Assembly: GCA_947484245.1 (NCBI GenBank)
Contig: CANKOT010000037.1
Coordinates: forward strand, 1-19,797
Direction: 5' to 3'
Source of the DNA: Comamonadaceae bacterium
GTDB lineage: Bacteria > Pseudomonadota > Gammaproteobacteria > Burkholderiales > Burkholderiaceae
Length of the DNA stretch: 19,797 nt
In this document: one piece after another, positions 1 to 6,774 of the stretch
How the letters are laid out: every line of letters begins with the position of its first letter
Numbering within the stretch: the stretch's first letter is position 1
Made by a program: the position numbers and the translations under genes
Notes under the pieces: generated by a model
Told to the model about the DNA's origin: nothing
The model's input: the letters and a program-made list of their open reading frames with translations, nothing else
The model's database searches: none

Positions 1-332
1 GCGAACAACTCGCTTTGTTGCGGGTCCGAGATGTCGGACTCAATCGACAGAGCACCATCTCGTTTGATTCTTTGCAACAACTCAAACATCAGGCAAAGCA
101 AGCCTAAGTTAGAGGTTTTTCCAGTGGTGGAAGGCAAGAAAATTCGAAAAAAAGCGCGAAACATACTCTTTAAATTTCGCCATTTGTTCGAAGCCATCAA
201 GGTGCCTAAAGCGGCACCGAAAATGATCAAATATTCTTCTGGCACCCACAGCTGATCGACGTGTCCACCTAGCCAGATGAAGCCGCCGATACCACAGCCA
301 AATGCAATTATCCAACCAGCACCAATATTCAT
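1..332 (-). CDS. motA: MotA flagellar stator subunit, N-terminal part (cut by left edge)
   Basis: Reading the minus strand from ATG at 332 gives an open frame of 110 codons that runs off the left edge without a stop. The protein begins MNIGAGWIIAFGCGIGGFIW. It has a first membrane segment at about residues 3-21 with the glycine-rich GGFxxxGG pattern typical of MotA, and a second at about 34-50 (EYLIIFGAALGTLMASN). A cytoplasmic stretch follows with LLxLxQRIKRDGALSIESDI, matching the family's conserved region after the second helix, where an acidic 'xLExDI' motif is usual. MotA with MotB forms the proton channel that drives rotation. Only about the first third is visible; motB would be expected further left. 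It is co-directional with flgL, 129 bp downstream of its stop. No clear Shine-Dalgarno is seen before the ATG. Family identity rests on motif pattern and flagellar context. Confidence 0.88.
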   Translation of the reverse strand, partial: MNIGAGWIIAFGCGIGGFIWLGGHVDQLWVPEEYLIIFGAALGTLMASNKWRNLKSMFRAFFRIFLPSTTGKTSNLGLLCLMFELLQRIKRDGALSIESDISDPQQSELF

Positions 333-431
333 ATCTTAAAAGCGAAATCCGCTATGAGGTTAAAAGTAATCAAAAATCGTAGCATCAAAAAATGTGCAGA
401 GCATTACAACTTTGAAATACTAAGCCTTTGA

Positions 432-449
432 TGCACCCAAAAGAGTGCA
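432..449 (-). terminator. Small hairpin between flgL and motA, possible weak terminator
   Basis: On the minus strand TGCACTC-TTTT-GGGTGCA forms a 7-bp stem (one T-G wobble) with a four-base loop, 12 bases past the flgL stop. No T-run follows, so it is not a standard intrinsic terminator. It could slow transcription, protect an mRNA end, or be chance. The rest of the flgL-motA gap (333-461) is AT-rich and shows no clear promoter. Confidence 0.3.
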
Positions 450-461
450 AACAATCCGAGC

Positions 462-1295
462 TCACAATTTTTGGAAAAGTGAATTAGAGTCTAGCTTCGT
501 CATGATGGACTGAGCCGCCTGCAAAAGTGCGTTGGATTTGACCAAACCAGCCGTTGCGGTGGCCAAATCAGTGTCTAGCAAGTTACTGCGTTGCAGTTCA
601 ACATTGTTTTTTTGCACATCTGCTGCTTCTGTGGCTGCATCCAACTGATTTTGCAACAGTCCTGTCTTAACTTGTGCTGTGGTCACTTGCTTTAAGACCA
701 ATTGAATGTTGTCCATGTCGCTGGTAGACAAAGCCGTACCATCAGTCAATTTGTCACGAACCGAGCCCATGAACGCCATCACATTTTGTACCATTCCAGT
801 GGGCGCAGACATCACTTCGGAAAAACTCAATGCAGTTTCTAAACTGACATTTGGGGCAACTAAAACACTGTTAGGTGCGGCTGTTCTCAAAATTTGCTCG
901 CCATTGGCATCTTTTGCCAAGGACATTTGATTCACGGTGTTGTACAAGGTGGAAGCCTGCTGCCCCAAAGTTTTAAGACCATCAGCACCCAAAGTACCAT
1001 TGCCCGCTTGCACCATCATCTGCTGAAACTTGGTCAAGGCAATGTTAATGCCGCTCAACTGAGAGTCAGTCGATGTCAGAGAGGCATTGATGTGATTTTG
1101 ATTGACCCTGAACATGGCAAATTGCGCATTGTCCAAATCAATTTGCACACCCAAACCGGCAGCCAAGGCGTCGTCAGAGGCCAACTGGTATTTTCGTCCA
1201 GAAGAAATTTGCTGCTGATACTTCACGACATCGGAAGTGTGTTGCTGCATGGAAGAGACGCCGCTGTCAAAGACCTGTTGGCTGCTAATTCTCAT
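462..1295 (-). CDS. flgL: FlgL, hook-filament junction protein (HAP3)
   Basis: Encodes 277 residues starting MRISSQQVFDSGVSSMQQHT, the usual FlgL N-terminus (MRIST.. followed by a helical segment). The QQISSGRKYQLASDDALAA segment matches the flagellin-family 'SGkrI..aSDDpa' motif, and a C-terminal helix ends the protein. FlgL sits between FlgK and the filament and adapts hook to flagellin. It is exported by the flagellar type III apparatus and has no signal peptide. At 277 residues it is shorter than the enteric protein (about 317), meaning a reduced central domain while both terminal coiled-coil halves are kept. Start is ATG at 1295. It follows flgK by 22 bp and is the last flg gene of the operon before motA. 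Confidence 0.93.
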   Translation of the reverse strand: MRISSQQVFDSGVSSMQQHTSDVVKYQQQISSGRKYQLASDDALAAGLGVQIDLDNAQFAMFRVNQNHINASLTSTDSQLSGINIALTKFQQMMVQAGNGTLGADGLKTLGQQASTLYNTVNQMSLAKDANGEQILRTAAPNSVLVAPNVSLETALSFSEVMSAPTGMVQNVMAFMGSVRDKLTDGTALSTSDMDNIQLVLKQVTTAQVKTGLLQNQLDAATEAADVQKNNVELQRSNLLDTDLATATAGLVKSNALLQAAQSIMTKLDSNSLFQKL

Positions 1296-1317
1296 GGTGT
1301 AGGTCCTCGTTTAATCA

Positions 1318-2946
1318 TTAACCAGACAACATGCCCAGCAAGGTGTCAAACATTTGTTTGCCTGTTTGCATCAATTTGCTAGAGGCGTTGTAGAGCTGTT
1401 GGTACTTGACCAAGTTGGCAGCTTCTTCGTCTAAGTTCACACCTGTGATAGATGACTTTTGATCGCTTAAACTTTTTTGCAAAGCTTCATCAGATCGTTG
1501 GGTGTTCTTCCAAGTGGCAATGGTTGTGGCCATACTGCTTGTAATAAATGTCACGGGCGATGTGAATGAGTCGCGCAGGTTTTGCAAAGAAGCAGAAGCG
1601 GCAGCATCCATATTCGTAAATTGTGTGCGGTCAAATGTACCTACCACTTTGAACTGACGGGCATCAAACTCAGATTTGCTTAAAGCGGTGTCAATCGTCT
1701 GACGATAATTGCTGCTTTGAGGGTTTGAGCCTTCAATGAGGTCGCTGTAAACATATGACGAGCCATCGGTCTTTTTCCAAAGACCCTCTAGCAGCGATTT
1801 GCCAGTGGTGTCGCTTGAGATGCCCGTGAGAGCGGTACCGTTTGCGCTTGTTGAAGCAAAGCCAAAAATAGGCGCAATGACGTCTCCGCTGGCGCTGGCA
1901 ATTTGGTTCACTTTGATGACCAACTGCGTGGCCAACAAGTTGATACTTTTCTGAACCGTAGGCACAAAGTTTTGAATAAGGTGAACATAAGCGCCTGCTT
2001 TGCCATCTTGCAAAATGGTTTGGCCTGGAACCATCACTGAATTGCCATTGGCATCAAGCAAAGGTGTGGTCCCATTGCTTTCTAGTTGGGCTACAGGTGG
2101 CATGACCAACTTGATGTACACAGGATTTCTGCTGTCAATGGTGGCCACTTTGATTCTGAGATCGCTGAGCTTCATATCGCTGCGAATGACGGTGGTGCCA
2201 GATGCGTTGCTAAACGTGTTCGCAATTTCTCTGTCTACCAAATGCTGACCATTGAGTAAATAGCTGGCAGTGCCGTCTTCGTTGATGAGTGTGGAGCCGC
2301 CCACCAACTCTTGCAACTTGCCCACAATGCGATCGCGTTCGTCTAACAAATCTGGAGAAGCAGCAGACAAGCCTGGCGTTGCTGCGGCTCGAATTTTGGC
2401 ATTCACAGAAGCCAGTTGTGGCGTGAGTGAATTGGCTTGATTGAGCACATCAGACAAGGCTTGTGAAGCATTGCTTGAAACTTGTCCAACGGTATTGGCC
2501 AGTCCTCTTACGCGATCTGCCACCAAACGTGCATTGCCAATCAAACTTTGTTGATAAGCCGAGTTGGTGGGCTCATTTGCAATCGAGCCTGCTGCGTTGA
2601 AAAAATTGCCCAGTGCTGTGGCAATCGAAGTGGCTGGCTCGGTCAGCATGGCATCCAAAGGTGCCACAGACTGGGTTAAGGTTTGGCTGTAACTTGTTTT
2701 GCTTTGTTGGGACAGGAGTTGACCCTGCAGCAAGTTGTCAAAATAACGCGTAAATCCTTCAACCGCAAACGACGTGCCGGTCACATCCATGGATGTCGGC
2801 GATAAGCCATTGACCCGAACGTTTGAAGTCCGCCGAACATAGCCCTCTACCGATGACCCCGCCACGTTTTGCGAGGTTACCAGCATGCCCGACTGAGCGG
2901 ACTGCAGTCCGGCCATGGCGCTGTCAAATAGGGCTGCTGTTCTCAC
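1318..2946 (-). CDS. flgK: FlgK, hook-associated protein 1
   Basis: Encodes 542 residues, close to the usual length (about 547 in enterics). The N-terminal rod/hook family segment MAGLQSAQSGMLVTSQNVAG is present. Within it SQNVAGSSVEGYVRR corresponds to the conserved 'SNNiAN..t.GYtRq' motif, but is worn: the usual asparagine pair is partly replaced. The body has the FlgK-like NEPTNSAYQQSLIGNARLVADR and LLDERDRIVGKL segments. The C-terminus carries GVNLDEEAANLVKYQQLYNA, the typical 'GVnlDEEaanLi.fQqaYqA' signature of FlgK. The protein joins the hook to FlgL and is exported by the flagellar system. Start is GTG at 2946, with GGA about 8 bases upstream; no upstream ATG gives a better family N-terminus. 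It sits 57 bp after flgJ and 22 bp before flgL. Confidence 0.95.
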   Translation of the reverse strand: MRTAALFDSAMAGLQSAQSGMLVTSQNVAGSSVEGYVRRTSNVRVNGLSPTSMDVTGTSFAVEGFTRYFDNLLQGQLLSQQSKTSYSQTLTQSVAPLDAMLTEPATSIATALGNFFNAAGSIANEPTNSAYQQSLIGNARLVADRVRGLANTVGQVSSNASQALSDVLNQANSLTPQLASVNAKIRAAATPGLSAASPDLLDERDRIVGKLQELVGGSTLINEDGTASYLLNGQHLVDREIANTFSNASGTTVIRSDMKLSDLRIKVATIDSRNPVYIKLVMPPVAQLESNGTTPLLDANGNSVMVPGQTILQDGKAGAYVHLIQNFVPTVQKSINLLATQLVIKVNQIASASGDVIAPIFGFASTSANGTALTGISSDTTGKSLLEGLWKKTDGSSYVYSDLIEGSNPQSSNYRQTIDTALSKSEFDARQFKVVGTFDRTQFTNMDAAASASLQNLRDSFTSPVTFITSSMATTIATWKNTQRSDEALQKSLSDQKSSITGVNLDEEAANLVKYQQLYNASSKLMQTGKQMFDTLLGMLSG

Positions 2947-3003
2947 TGGTTTATTCCGTTGTGTAAATACGACTGGGTCTGGTGATACTTGAAGTACAGC
3001 CTT

Positions 3004-3339
3004 TTATGGCTTTACGGCATTGGCTGCAGAGTTGATTAACTGCGCGGCCTGAACCTGCTGAATCATTTGTTGTGCCATGGCCTTGCCAAATCCAAAGCCG
3101 CCTTGGGCCGCCATGCTGTTGGCCAACTGCTCATCCGCCATGCTCAAATAGGTGGCATTGCTGCCACCTTTGCCGGCTTCGCTAAAAACAGAATTGCGCA
3201 TTTCCCGCATCATCTGGCGCAACAACACAGCTTCAAACTCTTGCGCTGTCTGTTTGAGTTTTTGAATCTGTGCCGCGTCTACTGTGCCGCTTGAAAGCGG
3301 CTTAGTCGAAATCAGCCCATTGATGATGAGGTCGGCCAT
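3004..3339 (-). CDS. flgJ: FlgJ, rod-capping domain only
   Basis: Encodes 111 residues matching only the N-terminal rod-binding domain of FlgJ. The core is AQEFEAVLLRQMMREMR, followed by YLSMADEQLANSMAAQGGFG, which corresponds to the family's 'y.smlDqqla..ls..gGlGla' pattern. In most beta- and gammaproteobacteria FlgJ is about 300 residues with a C-terminal peptidoglycan hydrolase domain; here the frame stops at residue 111 and flgK follows 57 bp later. Single-domain FlgJ is known in other groups, such as alphaproteobacteria, where a separate enzyme opens the wall. The protein is exported and caps the growing rod. ATG at 3339 lies one base after the flgI stop (TAA-C-ATG), implying translational coupling. 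Confidence 0.92.
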   Translation of the reverse strand: MADLIINGLISTKPLSSGTVDAAQIQKLKQTAQEFEAVLLRQMMREMRNSVFSEAGKGGSNATYLSMADEQLANSMAAQGGFGFGKAMAQQMIQQVQAAQLINSAANAVKP

Positions 3340-3340
3340 G

Positions 3341-4453
3341 TTAAATAATTTCCAACTCGGCTTGCAGTGCGCCAGAAGACTTCATGGCTTGCAAAATAGA
3401 CATCAGGTCTTGCGGCGTAGCACCCAGCAGGTTGATGGCTCTGACAACTTGTTCTAAAGATGCGCCTTCGTCGACTTTGACCATTTGACCGGCCGGACCA
3501 CTGTCAATGCTGACACGCTCATTGCGTTGGTTCACAGGGCGGTTGCGAGCCAACAAAGACTGCGGAACCACTTGATTGGTTGCTTGGACTTGAATGGTCA
3601 AGTTGCCATGCGTGACGGCAAACGGCGCCAACCGAACCGACTGATTGACCACCACTGAGCCTGTGCGTGCGTTGACCACCACTCTGGCAATATCCAACAC
3701 GGGTTGAATTTCAAGTTCAAGCAACTGAGCCATCACACTGACGCGTTGTGCGCGTTGAACGGGCACGCGCACAGATATAGTTCTGGCGTCTACTGCGGTA
3801 ACTGCGTTTTCTCCATCAACCACCTTAGAGATGGCCTCAACAGCGCGTTGAATCTGGGCAAAGTCCACCTTGTGAAAGTTGAACTCAACGATGGGATCCA
3901 TGTCTGCTTCGGGAGCCGCTTGTTCAACAATACCGCCACTTGGAATGCGGCCTGCCAACAACTGATTAATGGTGGTGCGTGCCAAGTTGCTGCTGGCAGA
4001 AGCGCCAGGTATCACAATCGAGCCTTGAGCTTGTGCATAAACCTGACCATTGGCAGCTTTCAAAGGCGTCATGATCAGTGTGCCGCCTTTGAGGCTGCGA
4101 GCATTGGTCAAAGATGAAACTGTGACGTCCATGATTTGTCCAGGCCGAGCCAAGGCGGCCAGCTCTGCCGTAACCATGACCACAGCCGCATTGCGCGCTT
4201 GAAGATTGGTGCCCGCGGGCACTGCCACGCCCAAAGAATTCAACATGTTAACCACAGACTGGCCAGTGACTGGGTTGGAGCCAGAGTTGTCGCCTGTACC
4301 GTCCAAACCGACCACCAAGCCATAACCAACCAATTGGTTAGGGCGCTGGCCTGAAACCACGGCCATGTCTTTCAAACGAGCGGCCATGGTGTGGTTGGCA
4401 CTCAGTAACAAGGCAAACGTTAAAAAAAGCGATGACAACAAACGAGTGTTCAT
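3341..4453 (-). CDS. flgI: FlgI, flagellar P-ring protein
   Basis: Encodes 370 residues (usual about 365). A Sec signal peptide is visible (MNTRLLSSLFLTFALLLSAN, hydrophobic core at about 5-19, probable cleavage near HTMA-ARLKD). After it come the FlgI hallmarks: RLKDMAVVSGQRPNQLVGYG then GLVVGLDGTGDNSG. Near the C-terminus 'GATPQDLMSILQAMKSSGAL' matches the family end. FlgI forms the ring around the rod in the peptidoglycan layer. I chose ATG at 4453 because the minus strand has GAGGT about 8 bases upstream and the signal peptide starts correctly there. An in-frame TTG at 4486 would add 11 residues ahead of the signal peptide. It begins 10 bases after the flgH stop and ends one base before the flgJ start. 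Confidence 0.96.
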   Translation of the reverse strand: MNTRLLSSLFLTFALLLSANHTMAARLKDMAVVSGQRPNQLVGYGLVVGLDGTGDNSGSNPVTGQSVVNMLNSLGVAVPAGTNLQARNAAVVMVTAELAALARPGQIMDVTVSSLTNARSLKGGTLIMTPLKAANGQVYAQAQGSIVIPGASASSNLARTTINQLLAGRIPSGGIVEQAAPEADMDPIVEFNFHKVDFAQIQRAVEAISKVVDGENAVTAVDARTISVRVPVQRAQRVSVMAQLLELEIQPVLDIARVVVNARTGSVVVNQSVRLAPFAVTHGNLTIQVQATNQVVPQSLLARNRPVNQRNERVSIDSGPAGQMVKVDEGASLEQVVRAINLLGATPQDLMSILQAMKSSGALQAELEII

Positions 4454-4463
4454 GGTCTTAACC

Positions 4464-5159
4464 TCAGTTGGGTGAGAATCTGGCAAACAACTTGGTCAAT
4501 ATGCCAGGTGCTTGAATTTGATCGGTAATGCCTAAGCCACGGTATTCAATGCGCGCGTCAGCCACTTGCGATGACAAAACAGAATTGCCTTGCAAAGTAG
4601 CGGGCGACACAATGCCACCAAAGCGAATGACTTCTTCTTCATGACCTACAGCCAAGCGCTTTTCGCCGGCTACGTTCAGATTGCCGTTAGGCAAAACTTC
4701 AAGCACTGTGACAGTAATCGTGCCTAAGAACTGGTTAGAAGCAGAGGAGCCGCCTTTGCTGTCAAAGTTGGTATTGCCATTGCTATTCAAACCGCCGTTT
4801 AAAGAAGTTGGTTTGCTTGCACTGCCTGTGCTCATGTTGAAACCAGCATTGACGCTGTTTGAAGAAAGTCGGCGTGCATTGGTGCCAATGTCTTTGCTGG
4901 CACGGGTTGTTTCATTCAACATCACAGTTAGCGTATCGCCCACTCGAACAGCGCGGCGTTCTTCGAACAAGCCCTTGTGGCTGGTCGTTGTAGGCCGAGA
5001 CGCAGGAACCAGTGAACCTTTGGAGCTGGCAATGGCTTCTTGTGCTGCAGGGCGTGCTGTTGTGTCGCCATTGACCAAAGATTGTTTGGAGGCAGAGGGC
5101 AATTCTGCACAGCCAGCCAAAATAGCGGCCAGTGAAATAAGCAAAGATATTTTTTTCAT
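4464..5159 (-). CDS. flgH: FlgH, flagellar L-ring lipoprotein
   Basis: Encodes about 231 residues (E. coli about 232). The N-terminus MKKISLLISLAAILAGCAEL is a lipoprotein signal with lipobox LAGC, so Cys17 should be acylated and the mature protein anchored in the outer membrane. Family motifs: LFEERRAVRVGDTLTVMLNE, then SNQFLGTITVTVLEVLPNGN and LNVAGEKRLAVGHEEEVIRF. The C-terminus ADARIEYRGLGITDQIQAPG is typical. FlgH builds the L-ring bushing around the rod. The ATG at 5159 shares its A with the flgG stop (TGATG on the minus strand); a GTG directly upstream at 5162 would add one residue. Either way translation is likely coupled to flgG. Confidence 0.96.
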   Translation of the reverse strand: MKKISLLISLAAILAGCAELPSASKQSLVNGDTTARPAAQEAIASSKGSLVPASRPTTTSHKGLFEERRAVRVGDTLTVMLNETTRASKDIGTNARRLSSNSVNAGFNMSTGSASKPTSLNGGLNSNGNTNFDSKGGSSASNQFLGTITVTVLEVLPNGNLNVAGEKRLAVGHEEEVIRFGGIVSPATLQGNSVLSSQVADARIEYRGLGITDQIQAPGILTKLFARFSPN

Positions 5160-5968
5160 CACAGTTGTCCTAACTTTTGGAGCATTTGATCTGAAGCAGA
5201 CACAGACTTAGCGGTAATTTCATAAGCCCTTTGCGCTGCAATCAAGGACACAAGTTCTTCTGCCACATTCACATTGGACTGCTCGGTGTAGAACTGGCTG
5301 ATAGAGCCAATGCCATCCTTGCCAGCAACGCCAGTTTGCGCTTCACCCGAAGACATGGTTTCGTAATACAAACCACCACCTGCAGCGGCCAAGCCAGTGG
5401 GATTCACAAAATTCACCATGGCAATTTGATCTGCTTGGGTAGACGCTGATGAATCAGCCAAGGTGTAGCTCACGGTACCGTCAGTGCCAATAGCCACAGT
5501 TGTTGCTTTAGAAGGAATCACAATGCCCGCTGCATTGGTAGAGGTGACGCTGCTTTGGCCTAGCAACACATTGCCACTGGACGTCACAATTTGACCTTTT
5601 TCGTTGCGCATGAAATTGCCTGCGCGCGTGTAAGCCACACCATCGGCTGTTGACACTGCAAAATAGCCATTGCCATTGATGGCCATGTCCAGTGGGTTTT
5701 GGCTTTGAATCAATGCACCAGAGTTGTTGATTCGCTGCGTGGCAGAGATGCGAGCACCGTTGCCTGCTTGCAAGCCAGCGGGCACATAGTTTGAAGCGTC
5801 TTCGTTCATGCCAGGCGAACGAATGTTTTGATACAGCAAGTCCTCAAAAATAGGACGAATACGTTTGTAGGCAGTGGTTGAAACGTTGGCCAGATTATTG
5901 GAGATGGTGTCCAAATTGGTCTGCTGTGCATCCATGCCAGTTTTGGCAACCCATAATGATCTCAACAT
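5159..5968 (-). CDS. flgG: FlgG, distal rod protein
   Basis: Encodes 269 residues (usual about 260). The N-terminal rod signature is MLRSLWVAKTGMDAQQTNLD followed by ISNNLANVSTTAYKR. Central motifs are NPLDMAINGNGYFAVSTADG and AYTRAGNFMRNEKGQIVTSS. The C-terminus SNVNVAEELVSLIAAQRAYE then ITAKSVSASDQMLQKL is the standard FlgG ending. FlgG forms the distal rod that crosses the outer-membrane bushing and is exported by the type III system. ATG at 5968 has a strong AAGGAG about 8 bases upstream. The gene lies 27 bp after flgF, and its TGA overlaps the flgH start by one base. Confidence 0.97.
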   Translation of the reverse strand: MLRSLWVAKTGMDAQQTNLDTISNNLANVSTTAYKRIRPIFEDLLYQNIRSPGMNEDASNYVPAGLQAGNGARISATQRINNSGALIQSQNPLDMAINGNGYFAVSTADGVAYTRAGNFMRNEKGQIVTSSGNVLLGQSSVTSTNAAGIVIPSKATTVAIGTDGTVSYTLADSSASTQADQIAMVNFVNPTGLAAAGGGLYYETMSSGEAQTGVAGKDGIGSISQFYTEQSNVNVAEELVSLIAAQRAYEITAKSVSASDQMLQKLGQL

Positions 5969-5995
5969 TTTCTTGCTCCTTCATTTCACGGGTGT

Positions 5996-6739
5996 TTAAA
6001 CCCTAGACAGAGACATCAATGTCCCTGCAGATTTCGAATTTTGCTCAGCAACTTGAACCAATCGAATGTTCAAGTCAAACAAGCGGTTTTGCGCAATCAT
6101 CTGAACCATGGCCTGAGCCGCGCTCACATTGCTGCTTTCTAACGAGCCTGGCACCAAGCGGATGTCTTCTAATGAGGCCAAGTCTTCTGTCGAAGTAAAC
6201 AGGCCGTCAGCCTGACGCTCCAATGTGTGCGGTTCTGGGTTGACCAACTTCAAACGTGCCACAGGTGTTTCAAATTTTTGACCAGGTAGCGCGGCTGTAA
6301 TGGTGCCGTTGGGCTGAATGGTCACTTCTTGGCTGCCCACTGGAATTTGAATCGACTGCCCTTGCTCGTTCAATACATTCAAGCCTGATGAAGTCACCAA
6401 AAACCCCTGAGCATCCATGTGAAATTTACCAGCACGTGTATACGCTTCTTGACCATCGGTCCGTTGCACGGCAAACAAACCTTGATCTTGAATGGCCACA
6501 TCCAAAGGATTGCCCGTAGCCGTGATTGCGCCAGGAGTCCAGTCTGCGCCAGGTGTGGAGTCAACCACAAAGGCGCGAGAATCTGCGCTGCTGCCCATGA
6601 CAGGCACAGCCCGGAAGGAAGACAACATTTCTCTAAAACCTGGCGTTTGCAAATTGGCCATGTTGTGCGATGTTGTGGCCAACTGCCCCATAGCGCTTTT
6701 GGCACCGGTCATGGCAGTGAAGACAAAACGATCAATCAT
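5996..6739 (-). CDS. flgF: FlgF, proximal rod protein
   Basis: Encodes 247 residues (usual about 250). The N-terminus MIDRFVFTAMTGAKSAMGQL with SHNMANLQTPGFRE is the FlgF form of the rod motif. Further motifs are GNPLDVAIQDQGLFAVQRTD and AYTRAGKFHMDAQGFLVTSS. The C-terminus SSNVSAAQAMVQMIAQNRLF followed by FDLNIRLVQVAEQNSKSAG is typical of FlgF rather than FlgG. It is a rod subunit assembled before FlgG and exported by the flagellar apparatus. ATG at 6739 lies 35 bp after the flgE stop. Confidence 0.95.
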   Translation of the reverse strand: MIDRFVFTAMTGAKSAMGQLATTSHNMANLQTPGFREMLSSFRAVPVMGSSADSRAFVVDSTPGADWTPGAITATGNPLDVAIQDQGLFAVQRTDGQEAYTRAGKFHMDAQGFLVTSSGLNVLNEQGQSIQIPVGSQEVTIQPNGTITAALPGQKFETPVARLKLVNPEPHTLERQADGLFTSTEDLASLEDIRLVPGSLESSNVSAAQAMVQMIAQNRLFDLNIRLVQVAEQNSKSAGTLMSLSRV

Positions 6740-6774
6740 GATTTAAGCCAGGTTTTTGAAGAAGTTAAAAAATA

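Noticed and set aside
415..460. GG-N10-GC spacing on the minus strand in the flgL-motA gap as a sigma-54 promoter for motA
   Set aside because: Only the GG and GC match; the CAC and TTG parts of the consensus are missing, and it overlaps the hairpin.
333..461. Sigma-28 promoter for motA
   Set aside because: No TAAA-N15-GCCGATAA-like pair was found on the minus strand.
894..1382. 162-residue plus-strand open frame across flgL and the end of flgK
   Set aside because: Antisense to well-supported flgL and flgK, with no recognisable family and shadow-like composition.
4681..5211. 176-residue plus-strand open frame across flgH
   Set aside because: Antisense shadow of flgH, which has a lipobox and clear family motifs.
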